64,000 nt of DNA from Lentibacillus amyloliquefaciens (GCF_001307805.1 NZ_CP013862.1:3162001-3226000), one strand, 5' to 3'; positions 44,858 to 54,806 are shown, numbered from the stretch's first letter. Program-made: numbers and translations. Notes: generated from the sequence alone by a model not told the origin.

Positions 44858-46171
44858 ATGTCTCTGTTTGAAAAATTAACATCCAAGGATGAAAAAATTG
44901 CTGTCATCGGGTTAGGTTATGTCGGACTTCCCCTTGCCATTGAACTGGCGAAAAAATTTGATGTTGTTGGGTTTGACGTCAATAAAGAAAAACTGGACAA
45001 ATATTTAACCGGTGTAGATGTCACACATGAAGTCGGTGACGAGGCAGTTCAGAACACCACCATGACATTTACGAGTGATGAAGCAGATTTGCGTGACTGT
45101 AAATTTCATATCGTGTCTGTTCCAACGCCGATCAATACCGATAAAACACCAAATCTGGACCCGGTGAGCACAGCCAGTGAAACCGTCGGACGCAATTTGA
45201 CAAAGGGTTCGATCGTTGTGTATGAATCGACGGTTTATCCCGGAACAACTGAAGAGATTTGTGTCCCGATTCTCGAGGAACAATCCGGCCTGACATTCGG
45301 TGATGATTTTAAAGTCGGCTATTCACCGGAGCGCATCAACCCGGGTGACAAAGTGAATAAGCTGACAAGCATCATTAAAATCGTATCAGGTTCAGACGAT
45401 GATGCACTGAGAGAAATTTCAGGCGTGTATGGCGTGATCATTGACGCCGGTGTCCATGAGGCGGAATCGATAAAAGTTGCTGAAGCCGCCAAAGTTATCG
45501 AGAATTCCCAGCGCGATATCAATATCGCCTTCATGAACGAACTCTCAATGGTTTTCAATAAAATGGATATCAATACAAATGCTGTGCTGGAAGCAGCCGG
45601 CACGAAATGGAACTTCCTGAAATTCACCCCCGGCCTCGTCGGTGGACACTGCATCGGTGTCGATCCATATTATTTCACTTATAAAGCTGAGCAGCTTGGA
45701 CACCATTCGCAAATCATCTTGTCCGGCCGTAAAATTAATGATGATATGGGCAAATACATCGGATCAAGTATCATTAAGAAGATGATCCATGCCAAACAGG
45801 AAATCAGCGGTGCCAGGGTTGGCATTCTTGGCATCACGTTTAAAGAAGACGTTCCCGACGTGCGCAATACCAAAGTCGTCGATATTATTGAGGAATTAAA
45901 AGACTATGGCGTTGAAGCTGTCGTTCATGATCCGGTTGCTGACAAAGATGCCGTGTATGACGAGTTTGGTATCGAATTGGTGGAAAAAGAACAATTGAAC
46001 GACCTGGATTGTGTTGTATTTGCTGTCGGCCATAATGAATTCAAAGAACGCTATGATCTCGACATGATGGATACTTTGTATCGAAACGATAATAAAGTAT
46101 TGGTTGATATCAAAAGCATTTATGACCGAAAAGAATGTGAATCAAAAGGGTATCATTATTGGAGCCTTTAA
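44858..46171 (+). CDS. Nucleotide-sugar 6-dehydrogenase of the UDP-HexNAc type (WbpO/TviB/CapL-like)
   Basis: 437 residues. Oxidises C6 of a UDP-sugar, most likely UDP-N-acetylglucosamine or -galactosamine, to the uronate. N-terminal Rossmann motif IAVIGLGYVGLPLAIELAKKF, VSVPTPI, STVYPGTTEE, YSPERINPGDK, the catalytic cysteine in GLVGGHCIGVDPYYFTYKA and VGILGITFKEDVPDVRNTKV. The GGHCIGVDPYY form separates it from the Ugd at 10878 (GYGGSCFPKD). It is alone on this strand, opposite the LCP/TagD genes, and followed by a strong terminator. Substrate needs a biochemical test. Confidence 0.9.
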   Translation: MSLFEKLTSKDEKIAVIGLGYVGLPLAIELAKKFDVVGFDVNKEKLDKYLTGVDVTHEVGDEAVQNTTMTFTSDEADLRDCKFHIVSVPTPINTDKTPNLDPVSTASETVGRNLTKGSIVVYESTVYPGTTEEICVPILEEQSGLTFGDDFKVGYSPERINPGDKVNKLTSIIKIVSGSDDDALREISGVYGVIIDAGVHEAESIKVAEAAKVIENSQRDINIAFMNELSMVFNKMDINTNAVLEAAGTKWNFLKFTPGLVGGHCIGVDPYYFTYKAEQLGHHSQIILSGRKINDDMGKYIGSSIIKKMIHAKQEISGARVGILGITFKEDVPDVRNTKVVDIIEELKDYGVEAVVHDPVADKDAVYDEFGIELVEKEQLNDLDCVVFAVGHNEFKERYDLDMMDTLYRNDNKVLVDIKSIYDRKECESKGYHYWSL

Positions 46172-46192
46172 TGTGTAAGGTTCCGAGTTGCT

Positions 46193-46247
46193 GACCTCCT
46201 TAATGGAAGGAACTGCTTGTCTCCTTCTGTTATGGAGGTCTTTTTTT
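46193..46247 (+). terminator. Rho-independent terminator
   Basis: Stem GACCTCC (46193-46199) / GGAGGTC (46234-46240) with further pairing GGAAGGA/TCCTTC inside, followed by seven T. Confidence 0.88.
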
Positions 46248-46454
46248 GTGCCTGATTTGGGTGGTCTGGCAGGACATCTACAATAATTTTGTCTTCCGGA
46301 CTCTGACGAAAAGTTTAGGCTTCACAATCCCTTCTTTCTTCTATTATCGAAACCTGACCGGAAATAGGGGGATGAGACATTCAAAAAAAGTTTGTCTGTC
46401 ATACCCCCTTTCCCACCCTTCCCTCGATTGTAGGGGTGAAAGGAGGTGACCAAC

Positions 46455-46679
46455 ATGGCTGAACAACAAATGCTTGGTTCACGCATGAGCTTGATTCTGG
46501 ATGATGGCGTTGATGAAACTTCGGGAAAGCAGCTTTTTAAGACAAAAGGGTTTAACAATGTCAAAACTTCAGCAACCGCTGATCAGCTTTACGCAATTGC
46601 CACTGCTGTGACGGGGTTGCAACAGCGACCGCTTGTCAATGTGGAGCGTAACGATGAATCAGAAATCACGGAAGTGTAA
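46455..46679 (+). CDS. Small DUF1659-type protein
   Basis: 74 residues, MAEQQMLGSRMSLILDDGVD..., with KTKGFNNVKTSATADQLYAIA, the pattern of the short DUF1659 family of Firmicutes. Function unknown. ATG 46455 is preceded by AAAGGAGGTGA. A bulged hairpin AGGGGGATGAGACA / TGTCTGTCATACCCCCT (46366-46409) sits in its leader and may control expression. It pairs with the DUF2922-type gene 90 bases downstream, a common partner in Firmicutes. Confidence 0.75.
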   Translation: MAEQQMLGSRMSLILDDGVDETSGKQLFKTKGFNNVKTSATADQLYAIATAVTGLQQRPLVNVERNDESEITEV

Positions 46680-46770
46680 TTTTAACAAAGGCAGCGCACT
46701 TTAAAACCGTCGATGGGCGGAAAGGCTGGGGAGCTGCTGCTGTGTCATCAGAGGGGAGGAGGTGAAAACT

Positions 46771-46986
46771 TTGAGAAAGCTTGAATTGAAATTTTTAAAC
46801 GAAGATGATAAGACTGTCACATACTCGTTGGAGCAGCCGGTAGAACCTGTTGATCCGGCAGCCATCAACGCTGCGATGGATGAAATCATCAATCAGAATG
46901 CATTCACATCATCAGGCGGCGATGTCGTTTCCATTAAGGAAGCGAGAATTGTCGAGCGTACTGTTGAGGAGATTGAATTAGGTTAA
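46771..46986 (+). CDS. Small DUF2922-type protein
   Basis: 71 residues, RKLELKFLNEDDKTVTYSLE..., with a VDPAAINAAMDEIINQNAF middle and an IKEARIVERTVEEIEL end, as in the DUF2922 family. The start is TTG at 46771, seven bases after a very strong GGAGGAGGTG; an upstream GTG would lie inside that site. Function unknown. A terminator follows immediately. Confidence 0.75.
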   Translation: MRKLELKFLNEDDKTVTYSLEQPVEPVDPAAINAAMDEIINQNAFTSSGGDVVSIKEARIVERTVEEIELG

Positions 46987-46992
46987 TCAAAC

Positions 46993-47028
46993 GAACAGAC
47001 CAGCTGGGGGCGCTGGTCTGTTCTTTAA
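46993..47028 (+). terminator. Rho-independent terminator
   Basis: Twelve-base-pair stem GAACAGACCAGC / GCTGGTCTGTTC with a seven-base loop, then TTTAAT. Confidence 0.85.
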
Positions 47029-47055
47029 TGCGATTGAGCAGGCGGGCAGGCCCCC

Positions 47056-47190
47056 TCGAATATCACGTGGCTCCACCAAGATTTCGCGTGGTGATCATCT
47101 CGGAATCGCGGTGTGGGATAGTGTCAAATCGTGTCCCGCCAGCGTCAGCACAAACCCGCTTCACACTTTGAACGATTCAGCATATCCTCT
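47056..47190. repeat. Short degenerate 21-bp array plus echo of the LysR gene end
   Basis: Three roughly 21-base units (ATCACGTGG, TTCGCGTGG, AATCGCGGTG) are followed by GTCAGCACAAACCCGCTTCA and TGAACGATTCAGC (47149-47184). Those latter bases are nearly identical to 48236-48274, the 3' end of the LysR gene at 48253. So array DNA with a neighbouring fragment seems to have been copied. The rest of the 46987-47323 gap holds the terminator above and no gene. Confidence 0.6.
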
Positions 47191-47323
47191 CCGCAAATGA
47201 CAAGTATGATATTCAGGTCATCTCAAGCTGACTGCCTCAGGGACAGTTAGTGCAATTTCCGTCAGACCCGAAAAAAAACAGGCATCCGCCTGAAAGCTGC
47301 GAATGCCTGTTGGTTCATGCTGT

Positions 47324-47911
47324 TCATTGGCTGATCGTGCCACATGCAAACCGGTCGCCGGCATCACCCGATGGCTGTGATTCGCCATCATCTTTACCTT
47401 CATGGATGACCAAAGCAGTTCCGCCATTGCCAAGCAGTGAGTTGTCCTGACCGTCTTCCAGTGTCACGTTTTCTGCAAGATAAGACATTTTTATCGAACC
47501 ATCTTCGCCAACTGTAATATTTGGCAAGTCACCTGCATGTGGCCCTTTTGATGTATCAAATCCATGATCGGTATCACCGGGATTGAAATGTCCGCCAGCC
47601 GATTTGAAATCGGGTGCTTCACATTGGCCATTTTCATGAATATGAAAGCCGTGTGTGCCTTTAGGGATGTTGGTTCCTTCAAGCATAATGTTAACACCAT
47701 TTGATGCTTGCTCCAATTCAGCAGTCCCAACCGATTCATCATCTCCGTTCATTAAATCCACCGTTACAGGCTCTCCACTGTCCTCATCTTGCTGGCTGCT
47801 TGTTTCATCTGTATTATTCTGCTGGTCTGAATCGTTATTTGCACCGCTGCCACAAGCCGCCAGAACAAATATGACCATTAACAGCATCAGCAGCAATATC
47901 CAGCGTTTCAT
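47324..47911 (-). CDS. sodC: Cu/Zn superoxide dismutase lipoprotein
   Basis: 195 residues. A signal peptide ends in a lipobox LAAC, so the mature protein is lipid-anchored on the outer membrane face. An acidic linker precedes the SodC domain: KGTHGFHIHENGQCE (copper histidines), SAGGHFNPGDTDHGFD and GPHAGDLPN (zinc ligands), LVIHEGKDDGESQPSGDAGDRFACG (last copper histidine, catalytic-loop Arg and Cys). It would convert extracellular superoxide to peroxide and oxygen. ATG 47911 follows AAAAGGAG; the upstream in-frame start lacks a site. Single-gene unit. Confidence 0.93.
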   Translation of the reverse strand: MKRWILLLMLLMVIFVLAACGSGANNDSDQQNNTDETSSQQDEDSGEPVTVDLMNGDDESVGTAELEQASNGVNIMLEGTNIPKGTHGFHIHENGQCEAPDFKSAGGHFNPGDTDHGFDTSKGPHAGDLPNITVGEDGSIKMSYLAENVTLEDGQDNSLLGNGGTALVIHEGKDDGESQPSGDAGDRFACGTISQ

Positions 47912-48076
47912 TGAAAAACTCCTTTTCTGATATACTACTGTCAACTTTACCGGGAAAACAATCGTTTAAACGGGGGTGGTCATAATTCATTCTTAATGAC
48001 TATGGTGAAGTTCATATGAATCGAACATCCTACTGATTATGTAAGCTTTTATGAAAATTATCCCAGTTTATGTATG

Positions 48077-48187
48077 TGTGCGAGAGAAGCAGTAACTCGT
48101 GCGGGACCGCATGAACTTGAGCGGGAGTGCATCAAACTCGTTCGAGAGCGTGCCACAAATGACACGACAACTCATCAGTTCGTGCAG
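48077..48187. repeat. Intergenic array, 20-21 bp period, CTCGTGCGGG core
   Basis: About six units reading TGTGCGAGAG, ACTCGTGCGGG, ACTTGAGCGGG, ACTCGTTCGAG, a weak ACACGACA-like unit and GTTCGTGCAG, 20-22 bases apart. It lies between the sodC promoter region and the 3' end of the LysR gene. No other gene is seen in the 341-base gap 47912-48252. Confidence 0.7.
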
Positions 48188-48252
48188 CACCATCGGGAAT
48201 TCCCGCGCCTCCCGGTAATATTTCGCAACATCCGCATCAGCACAAACCCGCT

Positions 48253-49137
48253 TCACACCCTGAACGATTCAGCCATGTCAATAAATTCCCTCACCGCATA
48301 GGGCATGTATTTTTCCTTATTCCAAATCATCGCTAGTTCCAGATTGACGACAGGCTGTGTGAATGGGATTGCCACCAGCTGGTCGCTGTCAATTTGGTTG
48401 CAAATACGGCTCGGCAGCAGGGTGCTTCCCAATTTAGCGCCTGCCATTTCGATCATGAAATCTTTCTGTGAGCTCTCACAGACAACTTTCGGCTCGAATC
48501 CGTAATAGGCGCACGCCTCCATAATCCTGTCGTGAAGCGAAAAGTCATGCCGGTATAATATGAGTGGCTCCTGCTCGATGGCTTCAAATTCAATGGCTTC
48601 TTCTCCGGCGAGCGGGTTGTCCTTATGCACCATCAGCATCAACGGATCTTTCAAGAGTGAAATAGTTTCCAGGTTTTCCCGTTTTGCCGGCAGGTTACAG
48701 ATCAACCCGATGTCGAGCTCGCCTTCGCTGATGCCTTCTCTAATTGAGTTGCTGCCGACTTCTGTTAAAAGCAGGTCAATCGATGGATACGCTTCTTTGT
48801 AGCGGCTGATTAAAGCGGCGAAAAAGGCAGCACCGATGATCGGAGGGATGCCGATTTTGATTTCTCCTTTTTTTAAATCAATCACATCGTCTAGCTTCGA
48901 TGTCAGATTTTCAAATGAATCAAGCACTTTTTTTGTATTGGTCAAAAAAGCCTCGCCCGCATCGGTCAGTTCAAGCTGATACGCGCTCCGGTCAAAAAGT
49001 GGAGAACCGACTTCTGTTTCCAGGTTTTTGATTGTTTTGCTCAAGGAAGGCTGCGAAATATGCAGTGTTTGGGCTGCGCGGGTGACGTTCAGCTGGCGGG
49101 CAACTTCCGCAAAACATGTCAATTGCCTGATATCCAT
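48253..49137 (-). CDS. LysR-family transcriptional regulator
   Basis: 294 residues. N-terminal helix-turn-helix: MDIRQLTCFAEVARQLNVTR, QTLHISQPSLSKTIKNLE, SPLFDRS. A substrate-binding domain follows from about residue 90 (GEIKIGIPPIIGAAFFAALI, ELDIGLICNLP, MVHKDNPLAGEE). ATG 49137 has GAGGGAG upstream. The gene is divergent from malate synthase G with an inverted repeat between them, so it probably controls the glyoxylate/glycolate genes (inference), with an acid such as glycolate or glyoxylate as a possible signal. Confidence 0.9.
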   Translation of the reverse strand: MDIRQLTCFAEVARQLNVTRAAQTLHISQPSLSKTIKNLETEVGSPLFDRSAYQLELTDAGEAFLTNTKKVLDSFENLTSKLDDVIDLKKGEIKIGIPPIIGAAFFAALISRYKEAYPSIDLLLTEVGSNSIREGISEGELDIGLICNLPAKRENLETISLLKDPLMLMVHKDNPLAGEEAIEFEAIEQEPLILYRHDFSLHDRIMEACAYYGFEPKVVCESSQKDFMIEMAGAKLGSTLLPSRICNQIDSDQLVAIPFTQPVVNLELAMIWNKEKYMPYAVREFIDMAESFRV

Positions 49138-49207
49138 ACGAATCGACGCTCCCTCATTCGTTGTTAAGCCCATCATACACCAAGGTATAGCCAAAAGGAA
49201 TAGTCTT

Positions 49208-49238
49208 CATGCAAAACATGTATTTTTGTTTCTGCATG
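49208..49238. promoter_or_regulatory. Dyad between LysR and glcB, likely LysR operator
   Basis: CATGCAAAACA and TGTTTCTGCATG face each other around a short spacer, giving an inverted repeat with one extra base in one arm. The position, in the divergent promoter region, is that expected for a LysR-type binding site. Confidence 0.5.
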
Positions 49239-49282
49239 GGTCGTATTAAAATGAAGAAAAGGACGAAGGGGAGGATTCAGGG

Positions 49283-51463
49283 ATGACAGACTATATCAAA
49301 TCGGGCAAATTACAAGTCGCCAAGGAACTTTATGATTTTGTTAATTTGGAAGCGCTGCCGGAAACCGGGCTTGACGCGGGGGCATTTTGGGAAAATATGG
49401 AACAATTAATCGATGATCTGACGCCGAAAAACAAGGCTTTGCTGGACGAACGGGAGTCCATGCAGAAGCAAATTGACACATGGCACAAGGGAAACACGTA
49501 TGATCCGGAAAAGTACCAATCGTTCCTCGAAGATATCGGTTATTTGGAGCCTGAAGTGGCCGATTTTAAAATTACAACCGAAAATGTGGATAACGTCATT
49601 ACAAAACAGGCGGGACCGCAGCTTGTGGTGCCAATCGACAATGCGCGCTATGCCTTGAATGCTGCCAACGCGCGCTGGGGTTCGCTTTATGACGCGCTTT
49701 ACGGGACAGATGTGATCAGTGAAGAAGGCGGTGCTGAGAAAACGGGGCAGTACAATCCTGTGCGCGGTGACAAAGTTATCGCATATGCTAAAACCTTCCT
49801 TGATGAGAACCTGACGCTTGAATCCGCCTCACACAAAGACGTTACGAATTATTCTGTTAAATCCGGAAAACTTGAAGCGGCATTGGAGAGCGGCAAAACT
49901 GCCGGCCTAAAAGATACATCGCAATTCGCAGGTTTTAAGGGAGCTGCTGAAGACCCTGAGACGATTTTACTTCAGAACAATGGTCTGCACGTGGAAATCC
50001 AGATTGATCCTGACCACTCTATTGGCAAGACGGATGCGGCCGGTGTTAAAGATGTTTTCATGGAATCCGCAACAACGAGCATCATGGACTGCGAAGATTC
50101 GGTTGCGGCCGTCGACGCTGAGGACAAAACACATATTTACCGCAATTGGCTCGGTTTGAACCGAGGCGATTTGACCACCTCTTTCAACAAAAATGGCCAA
50201 ACGGTGACGCGCGAATTGAATCCTGACCGGACGTATACTGCTCCGAACGGCGGCGAAATCAGTCTGACCGGGCGTGTGCTCATGTTTGTGCGCAATGTCG
50301 GACACTTGATGACAAACAACGCGATTTTGGATGAAAACGGCGACGAAGTGTTTGAAGGAATCATGGACGGTGTCTTTACAAGTCTGATGGCCAAGCACAG
50401 CCTGCTCGGCAATGGTCCTTATCAAAATTCACAAACCGGGTCCGTTTACATTGTAAAACCGAAAATGCACGGGTCGAAGGAAGCGGCATTTGCCAATGAA
50501 TTGTTTGGCCGTGTTGAAGATATACTGGAGCTGGAGCGCAACACGCTGAAAGTCGGCTTAATGGATGAAGAGCGCCGCACAACGCTTAATTTGAAAAACA
50601 GTATTCATGAAGTGCGCGAGCGGGTTGTGTTCATCAACACCGGATTTCTCGACCGCACAGGTGATGAAATCCACACATCGATGGAAACTGGCCCGATGAT
50701 CCGAAAAGGCGACATGAAGGCATCAGCCTGGTTGAACGGTTATGAGAAGAATAATGTCGCAACAGGCCTCGCCGCCGGTCTGAAAGGCAGAGCGCAAATC
50801 GGCAAAGGGATGTGGGCGATGCCGGATCTGATGGCTGACATGCTCGAGCAAAAAATCGGTCATGTGAAAGCAGGCGGTAATACAGCGTGGGTACCGTCCC
50901 CGACTGCCGCGACCTTGCACGCATTGCATTACCATCAGGTCGATGTAAAAGAGATTCAAGCGGATATCGAGAAAAATCTGAAAAACTATCGTGATGATAT
51001 TTTACAAATTCCGGTGGCGCAGCAGGCAGACTGGTCCGCGAACGAAATTCAGGAAGAGTTGGACAACAGCACGCAGACGCTTCTCGGATACGTTGTCCGC
51101 TGGGTTGAGCAGGCTGTCGGCTGTTCGAAAGTCCCTGACATTAATGATGTTGCGCTGATGGAGGACCGCGCCACATTGCGCATCTCCAGCCAGATGCTTA
51201 CCAACTGGCTTTATCATGACATTTGCAGTGACGAGCAGATGATGGAGACACTGAAGCGAATGGCCAAAGTCGTTGATAAGCAAAACGCAGGCGACACTGC
51301 CTACCGTCCAATGGCACCGGATTATGATGATTCGATTGCATTCCAGGCAGCGTGTGATTTGGTGTTTAAAGGACGCGAGCAGCCGAGCGGGTATACGGAG
51401 CCAATTTTGCATAAGCGGCGGTTGGAAGCTAAAGAGAAGGAAGCGGTGAATACGGCGAAATAA
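49283..51463 (+). CDS. glcB: Malate synthase G
   Basis: 726 residues, normal for the long G isoform. Condenses glyoxylate with acetyl-CoA to malate. Features: [31 protein letters not shown], the central [17 protein letters not shown] (metal-binding Glu/Asp), [59 protein letters not shown] and a C-terminal [23 protein letters not shown] 49283 follows GGGGAGG. With the glycolate oxidase genes downstream it forms a route from glycolate to malate. A terminator and a 21-bp array separate it from them. Confidence 0.96.
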   Translation: MTDYIKSGKLQVAKELYDFVNLEALPETGLDAGAFWENMEQLIDDLTPKNKALLDERESMQKQIDTWHKGNTYDPEKYQSFLEDIGYLEPEVADFKITTENVDNVITKQAGPQLVVPIDNARYALNAANARWGSLYDALYGTDVISEEGGAEKTGQYNPVRGDKVIAYAKTFLDENLTLESASHKDVTNYSVKSGKLEAALESGKTAGLKDTSQFAGFKGAAEDPETILLQNNGLHVEIQIDPDHSIGKTDAAGVKDVFMESATTSIMDCEDSVAAVDAEDKTHIYRNWLGLNRGDLTTSFNKNGQTVTRELNPDRTYTAPNGGEISLTGRVLMFVRNVGHLMTNNAILDENGDEVFEGIMDGVFTSLMAKHSLLGNGPYQNSQTGSVYIVKPKMHGSKEAAFANELFGRVEDILELERNTLKVGLMDEERRTTLNLKNSIHEVRERVVFINTGFLDRTGDEIHTSMETGPMIRKGDMKASAWLNGYEKNNVATGLAAGLKGRAQIGKGMWAMPDLMADMLEQKIGHVKAGGNTAWVPSPTAATLHALHYHQVDVKEIQADIEKNLKNYRDDILQIPVAQQADWSANEIQEELDNSTQTLLGYVVRWVEQAVGCSKVPDINDVALMEDRATLRISSQMLTNWLYHDICSDEQMMETLKRMAKVVDKQNAGDTAYRPMAPDYDDSIAFQAACDLVFKGREQPSGYTEPILHKRRLEAKEKEAVNTAK

Positions 51464-51468
51464 CTTTT

Positions 51469-51535
51469 CAGCAGGAAATGAGAGGAGATTCTTTAGGCGA
51501 CAAGCCTGTCTTCTCTAATTTTCTGCTGTTTTTAT
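51469..51535 (+). terminator. Rho-independent terminator after glcB
   Basis: Long interrupted stem: CAGCAG (51469) / CTGCTG (51523-51528) outside, GAGAGGAGA / TCTTCTCT inside, followed by a run of five T. Confidence 0.8.
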
Positions 51536-51678
51536 AATTGGAACCAGAGGATTAGATTCCCGTTTTACCCTCCGCATCAAGATTGAAGGAAAACCAAGAC
51601 GTTAACCGTCCATAAAGATCCGATTCTGTTCGGGCTAGCAGTATTTGGGTCGCAAAGGCATTGCAACGGACGCTCGAA

Positions 51679-51850
51679 CGATCGAGCGGAAGATGGAATC
51701 GATCGAATAAGCTTCGAAAACGATCGAGCGGAGGGCGGAATCGATCGAGAGCATCCCAAACTCGTGCGAGAACTTCTTTAAGTCGTGCGACATCACTACC
51801 AACTCGTGCAACAACCACATCAAATCAATAGGCCACAACACCAATTCCAC
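51679..51850. repeat. Intergenic array, exact 21-bp period, ATCGATCGA to CTCGTGCGAG
   Basis: Cores start at 51679, 51700, 51721, 51742, 51763, 51784, 51805 and 51826, each 21 bases apart. The first four read CGATCGAGCGG-like; the next read CTCGTGCGAGAAC-like. The same two core types occur side by side in the coding array at 20505. With the terminator it fills most of the 579-base gap before glcE; TTGACT at 51923 may belong to the glcE promoter. Confidence 0.83.
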
Positions 51851-52042
51851 CGAGAACAGCCACAACGACCTTGTCGAATAAACGCGTATTTTAAAAGTTT
51901 TTGGATTATTGAGAAAACAGCATTGACTTTGATATACGACATTGGTTTACTATAGACATCACTACACTACCACGCCAAACGATTGAGGATATGCATCCAA
52001 ACGGTCTTGTCTTGTGAAACCAAATGGAAGGGGGATTCCCAA

Positions 52043-53356
52043 ATGAGCACATCAACGCTCGAAACGGTTATACCGAAAGACCAAATCAAACAGAACAAAT
52101 CGGATCATCCGCTCGGTAATGGCGGGCGTCAGATCATAGAAGCTTATTCCGAAGAAGATATTTCGGACGTCCTTCGATACGCGAATGAGCACGAGCAAAC
52201 CGTGAACATCATATCGGGCGGAACGAAGCGGGGGTATGGCGGGACGCTGGAGCAAGCGGATATTTTGCTGTCGCTCGCAGGTTATAAGGGTATTATTGAA
52301 CATTCGGTTGGTGATTTGACGCTGACCGTCAGACCTGGAACGACAGTAAAGGAAATTTCCGATCAATTGGCCCAAAGCGGGCAGTGTCTTGCGCTTGACC
52401 CGTCATGGCCGGAACTGGCAACGATAGGCGGCGTTATTTCAGCAAATGAAAGCGGTGCCAAACGGCTGCTTTACGGATCTGCGAGAGACCATGTTATCGG
52501 AACGCGAATTGTTTACGCAGATGGACATGTCATCCGAACGGGCGGTAAAGTGGTCAAAAATGTAGCGGGTTATGACATGAATAAGCTTTTTATTGGCGCA
52601 ATGGGAACGCTGGGTATCATCAGCGAAATTACATTGAAATTGCGGCCGCTCCCTAAATATGAGGCGCTGTCATTGCTGCATTTTCCGGAGACCCGAGAAC
52701 GGGAGATTTACGATTTTGCAAAACGTATCATGGATTCGATGATGGAGCCGGTATCGCTTGAAGTATTGACACCGGCAACAGCCGAAAAATTAACCGGCAA
52801 ACAGCGTTATACGTTGGCAATTGCATTTGAAGATCAAAAAAAGGCTGTCAGTCAGCAGGAAAAATGGGTGGCGGATCACTTACCGCCGGATGTCGAACAA
52901 ACAGTCCTGTATGAACAGGAGGCAAGCGAATGGTGGAATGCGTTTCGCCGCCAGGGCCCGAACGGTCACAATGATGAGACAGATGATGCTAATACACGGG
53001 CGGCTTTGAAAATCGGCAGCCTGCCATCGGACGTTCCCGGCAATTTGAAAAAGGCGGAAGAACTCGCTGAAGTGCATCATGTTGCCATTGAAGCGCATGG
53101 TGGTGCCGGGCACGGGATTTCGCGCGTTTATGTCAATGGGTATGCAGAAGACGTCATCATCTTCATAAAAGCGCTAAGGTCCGAGGTTGAAAAAAGGGAT
53201 GGATACGTGGTTTGCACCCATTTACCGTTCGTACTGAGGGAAGAAGCTGATGTGTGGGGCGAGAAGCCTGTCTATTTTTCATTGCTGGACGGCATTAAAC
53301 GGACGAATGACCCGAAGAAACTATTGAACCGGCAGCGGTTTGTGGGAGGGATTTAA
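52043..53356 (+). CDS. glcE: Glycolate oxidase FAD-binding subunit GlcE
   Basis: 437 residues from ATG 52043, behind GGAAGGGGG. FAD-binding type 4 domain: VNIISGGTKRGYGGTLEQAD, LTVRPGTTVKEI, ATIGGVISANESGAKRLLYGSARDHVIG, KVVKNVAGYDMNKLFIGAMGTLGII. Part of the membrane-associated glycolate oxidase complex (GlcDEF) that oxidises glycolate to glyoxylate. The stop at 53356 is followed by the glcF ATG at 53358, so translation is coupled. First gene of the order E-F-D. Confidence 0.93.
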   Translation: MSTSTLETVIPKDQIKQNKSDHPLGNGGRQIIEAYSEEDISDVLRYANEHEQTVNIISGGTKRGYGGTLEQADILLSLAGYKGIIEHSVGDLTLTVRPGTTVKEISDQLAQSGQCLALDPSWPELATIGGVISANESGAKRLLYGSARDHVIGTRIVYADGHVIRTGGKVVKNVAGYDMNKLFIGAMGTLGIISEITLKLRPLPKYEALSLLHFPETREREIYDFAKRIMDSMMEPVSLEVLTPATAEKLTGKQRYTLAIAFEDQKKAVSQQEKWVADHLPPDVEQTVLYEQEASEWWNAFRRQGPNGHNDETDDANTRAALKIGSLPSDVPGNLKKAEELAEVHHVAIEAHGGAGHGISRVYVNGYAEDVIIFIKALRSEVEKRDGYVVCTHLPFVLREEADVWGEKPVYFSLLDGIKRTNDPKKLLNRQRFVGGI

Positions 53357-53357
53357 G

Positions 53358-54779
53358 ATGAGTATGGGCTTAGTGAGTATGCTGAGCGGCGGCAAAGCTG
53401 AGCGGTCGAATGGCGCTGCTGTCACAGAAGAGCATGAAGCGGAAAAGACTGATCCGGCATGCCGGTCGAATCCGCTTGGAAATTACATCTGGGATGACGT
53501 CCCCGACGCAACAAAATGGGCTGACTGTGTTCATTGCGGCCTGTGTCTGGAGGCATGCCCGACGTATCAGGAAACGGGTGAAGAACAGAATTCACCAAGG
53601 GGCCGGGTTTACTTAATCAAATCGGTGGCTGAAGGCAAAATCGATCTTGATGAGGCGTTTGCCGATCCGGTTTATAATTGCCTCGACTGCCGTGCGTGTG
53701 AAACCGCCTGTCCTGCCAATGTTCAGGTCGGTGGTCTGATTGAAGAAGCGCGCGGGCAAATCAATCAGTCAATGCCGTTATCAGGTATCTCCGGAACGTT
53801 TAAGAAAACGGTTCTGAACCAACTTTTCCCGCATAAAAAGCGGATGGATAAGCTGGGCGGTCTGATGCGGTTTTATCAAAATAGCGGACTGCAAAAGGCT
53901 GCCAGAAAAACAGGTATCCTCAATGTGATGCCGGACCATTTAAAAGATATGGAAGCTACATTGCCGAAAGCGGGAAAACCGGTTTTGGGCAATTATCCTG
54001 ACGTTATTCCGGCAGAAGGCAAGACGAAAGGGCGCGTTGCCATTCTGACAGGCTGCGTCATGGACGTCATGTTCAATGACGTGAACAAATCGACGGTCCG
54101 CGTGCTGACGCATAATGGATTCGAGGTGGGTCTGCCGCCTGACCAGGGCTGCTGCGGGGCACTTCATATTCATGCCGGCGAAAGGGATAGCGGCAAACAG
54201 CTTGCCAAAAAGAACATTGAGGCGTTCAAAGACTACGATAAAATTCTCGTCAACGCGGCTGGCTGCGGGTGTGCGCTCCAGGAGTACGATGAACTGTTCC
54301 GTAATGATCCGGAGATACTGCCGTTCGCGAAGGAATTTTCCGAAAAGATAGAGGATATTACCAAGTTTCTATACGACAATGATTTCAAACGTCCTCACTC
54401 TGAAGTCAACACAACCGTGACGTATCATGATGCGTGTCATTTGGCGCACGGGCAAGGTGTGCGATCTGAACCGCGGCAAATATTAAACGACATCCCGGGG
54501 GTTGAGATGGTTGATTTGCCTGATGCGGACCGGTGTTGCGGCAGTGCGGGCATCTATAATCTGACCCATCCCGAGATGGCCGGGAAACTGCTTGACCGCA
54601 AAATTGATGATATGCCGGAGAACATTAATATGATTTCGATGGGGAACCCCGGCTGTATGCTGCAGATTGCGATGGGCGTGCAAAAATACGGCCGAAACGA
54701 AAAAGTCGTCCATACCGTCCAGCTCCTTGATTGGGCGTACGAAAAAGATAAGCAAAAAATGCATGAATACGAATTATAG
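53358..54779 (+). CDS. glcF: Glycolate oxidase iron-sulfur subunit GlcF
   Basis: 473 residues. Two [4Fe-4S] ferredoxin-type clusters: CVHCGLCLEACPTYQETGEE and CLDCRACETACPANV. Two CCG-type domains follow: LTGCVMDVMF...DQGCCGALHIHAGE and YHDACHLAHGQGV...ADRCCGSAGIYN. Passes electrons from the FAD subunits to the respiratory chain. ATG 53358 follows GGGAGGG within the end of glcE. An N-terminal extension of about 45 residues precedes the clusters. Confidence 0.94.
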   Translation: MSMGLVSMLSGGKAERSNGAAVTEEHEAEKTDPACRSNPLGNYIWDDVPDATKWADCVHCGLCLEACPTYQETGEEQNSPRGRVYLIKSVAEGKIDLDEAFADPVYNCLDCRACETACPANVQVGGLIEEARGQINQSMPLSGISGTFKKTVLNQLFPHKKRMDKLGGLMRFYQNSGLQKAARKTGILNVMPDHLKDMEATLPKAGKPVLGNYPDVIPAEGKTKGRVAILTGCVMDVMFNDVNKSTVRVLTHNGFEVGLPPDQGCCGALHIHAGERDSGKQLAKKNIEAFKDYDKILVNAAGCGCALQEYDELFRNDPEILPFAKEFSEKIEDITKFLYDNDFKRPHSEVNTTVTYHDACHLAHGQGVRSEPRQILNDIPGVEMVDLPDADRCCGSAGIYNLTHPEMAGKLLDRKIDDMPENINMISMGNPGCMLQIAMGVQKYGRNEKVVHTVQLLDWAYEKDKQKMHEYEL

Positions 54780-54806
54780 GAATCACACAGAAAGCGGGTG
54801 AAAAGA

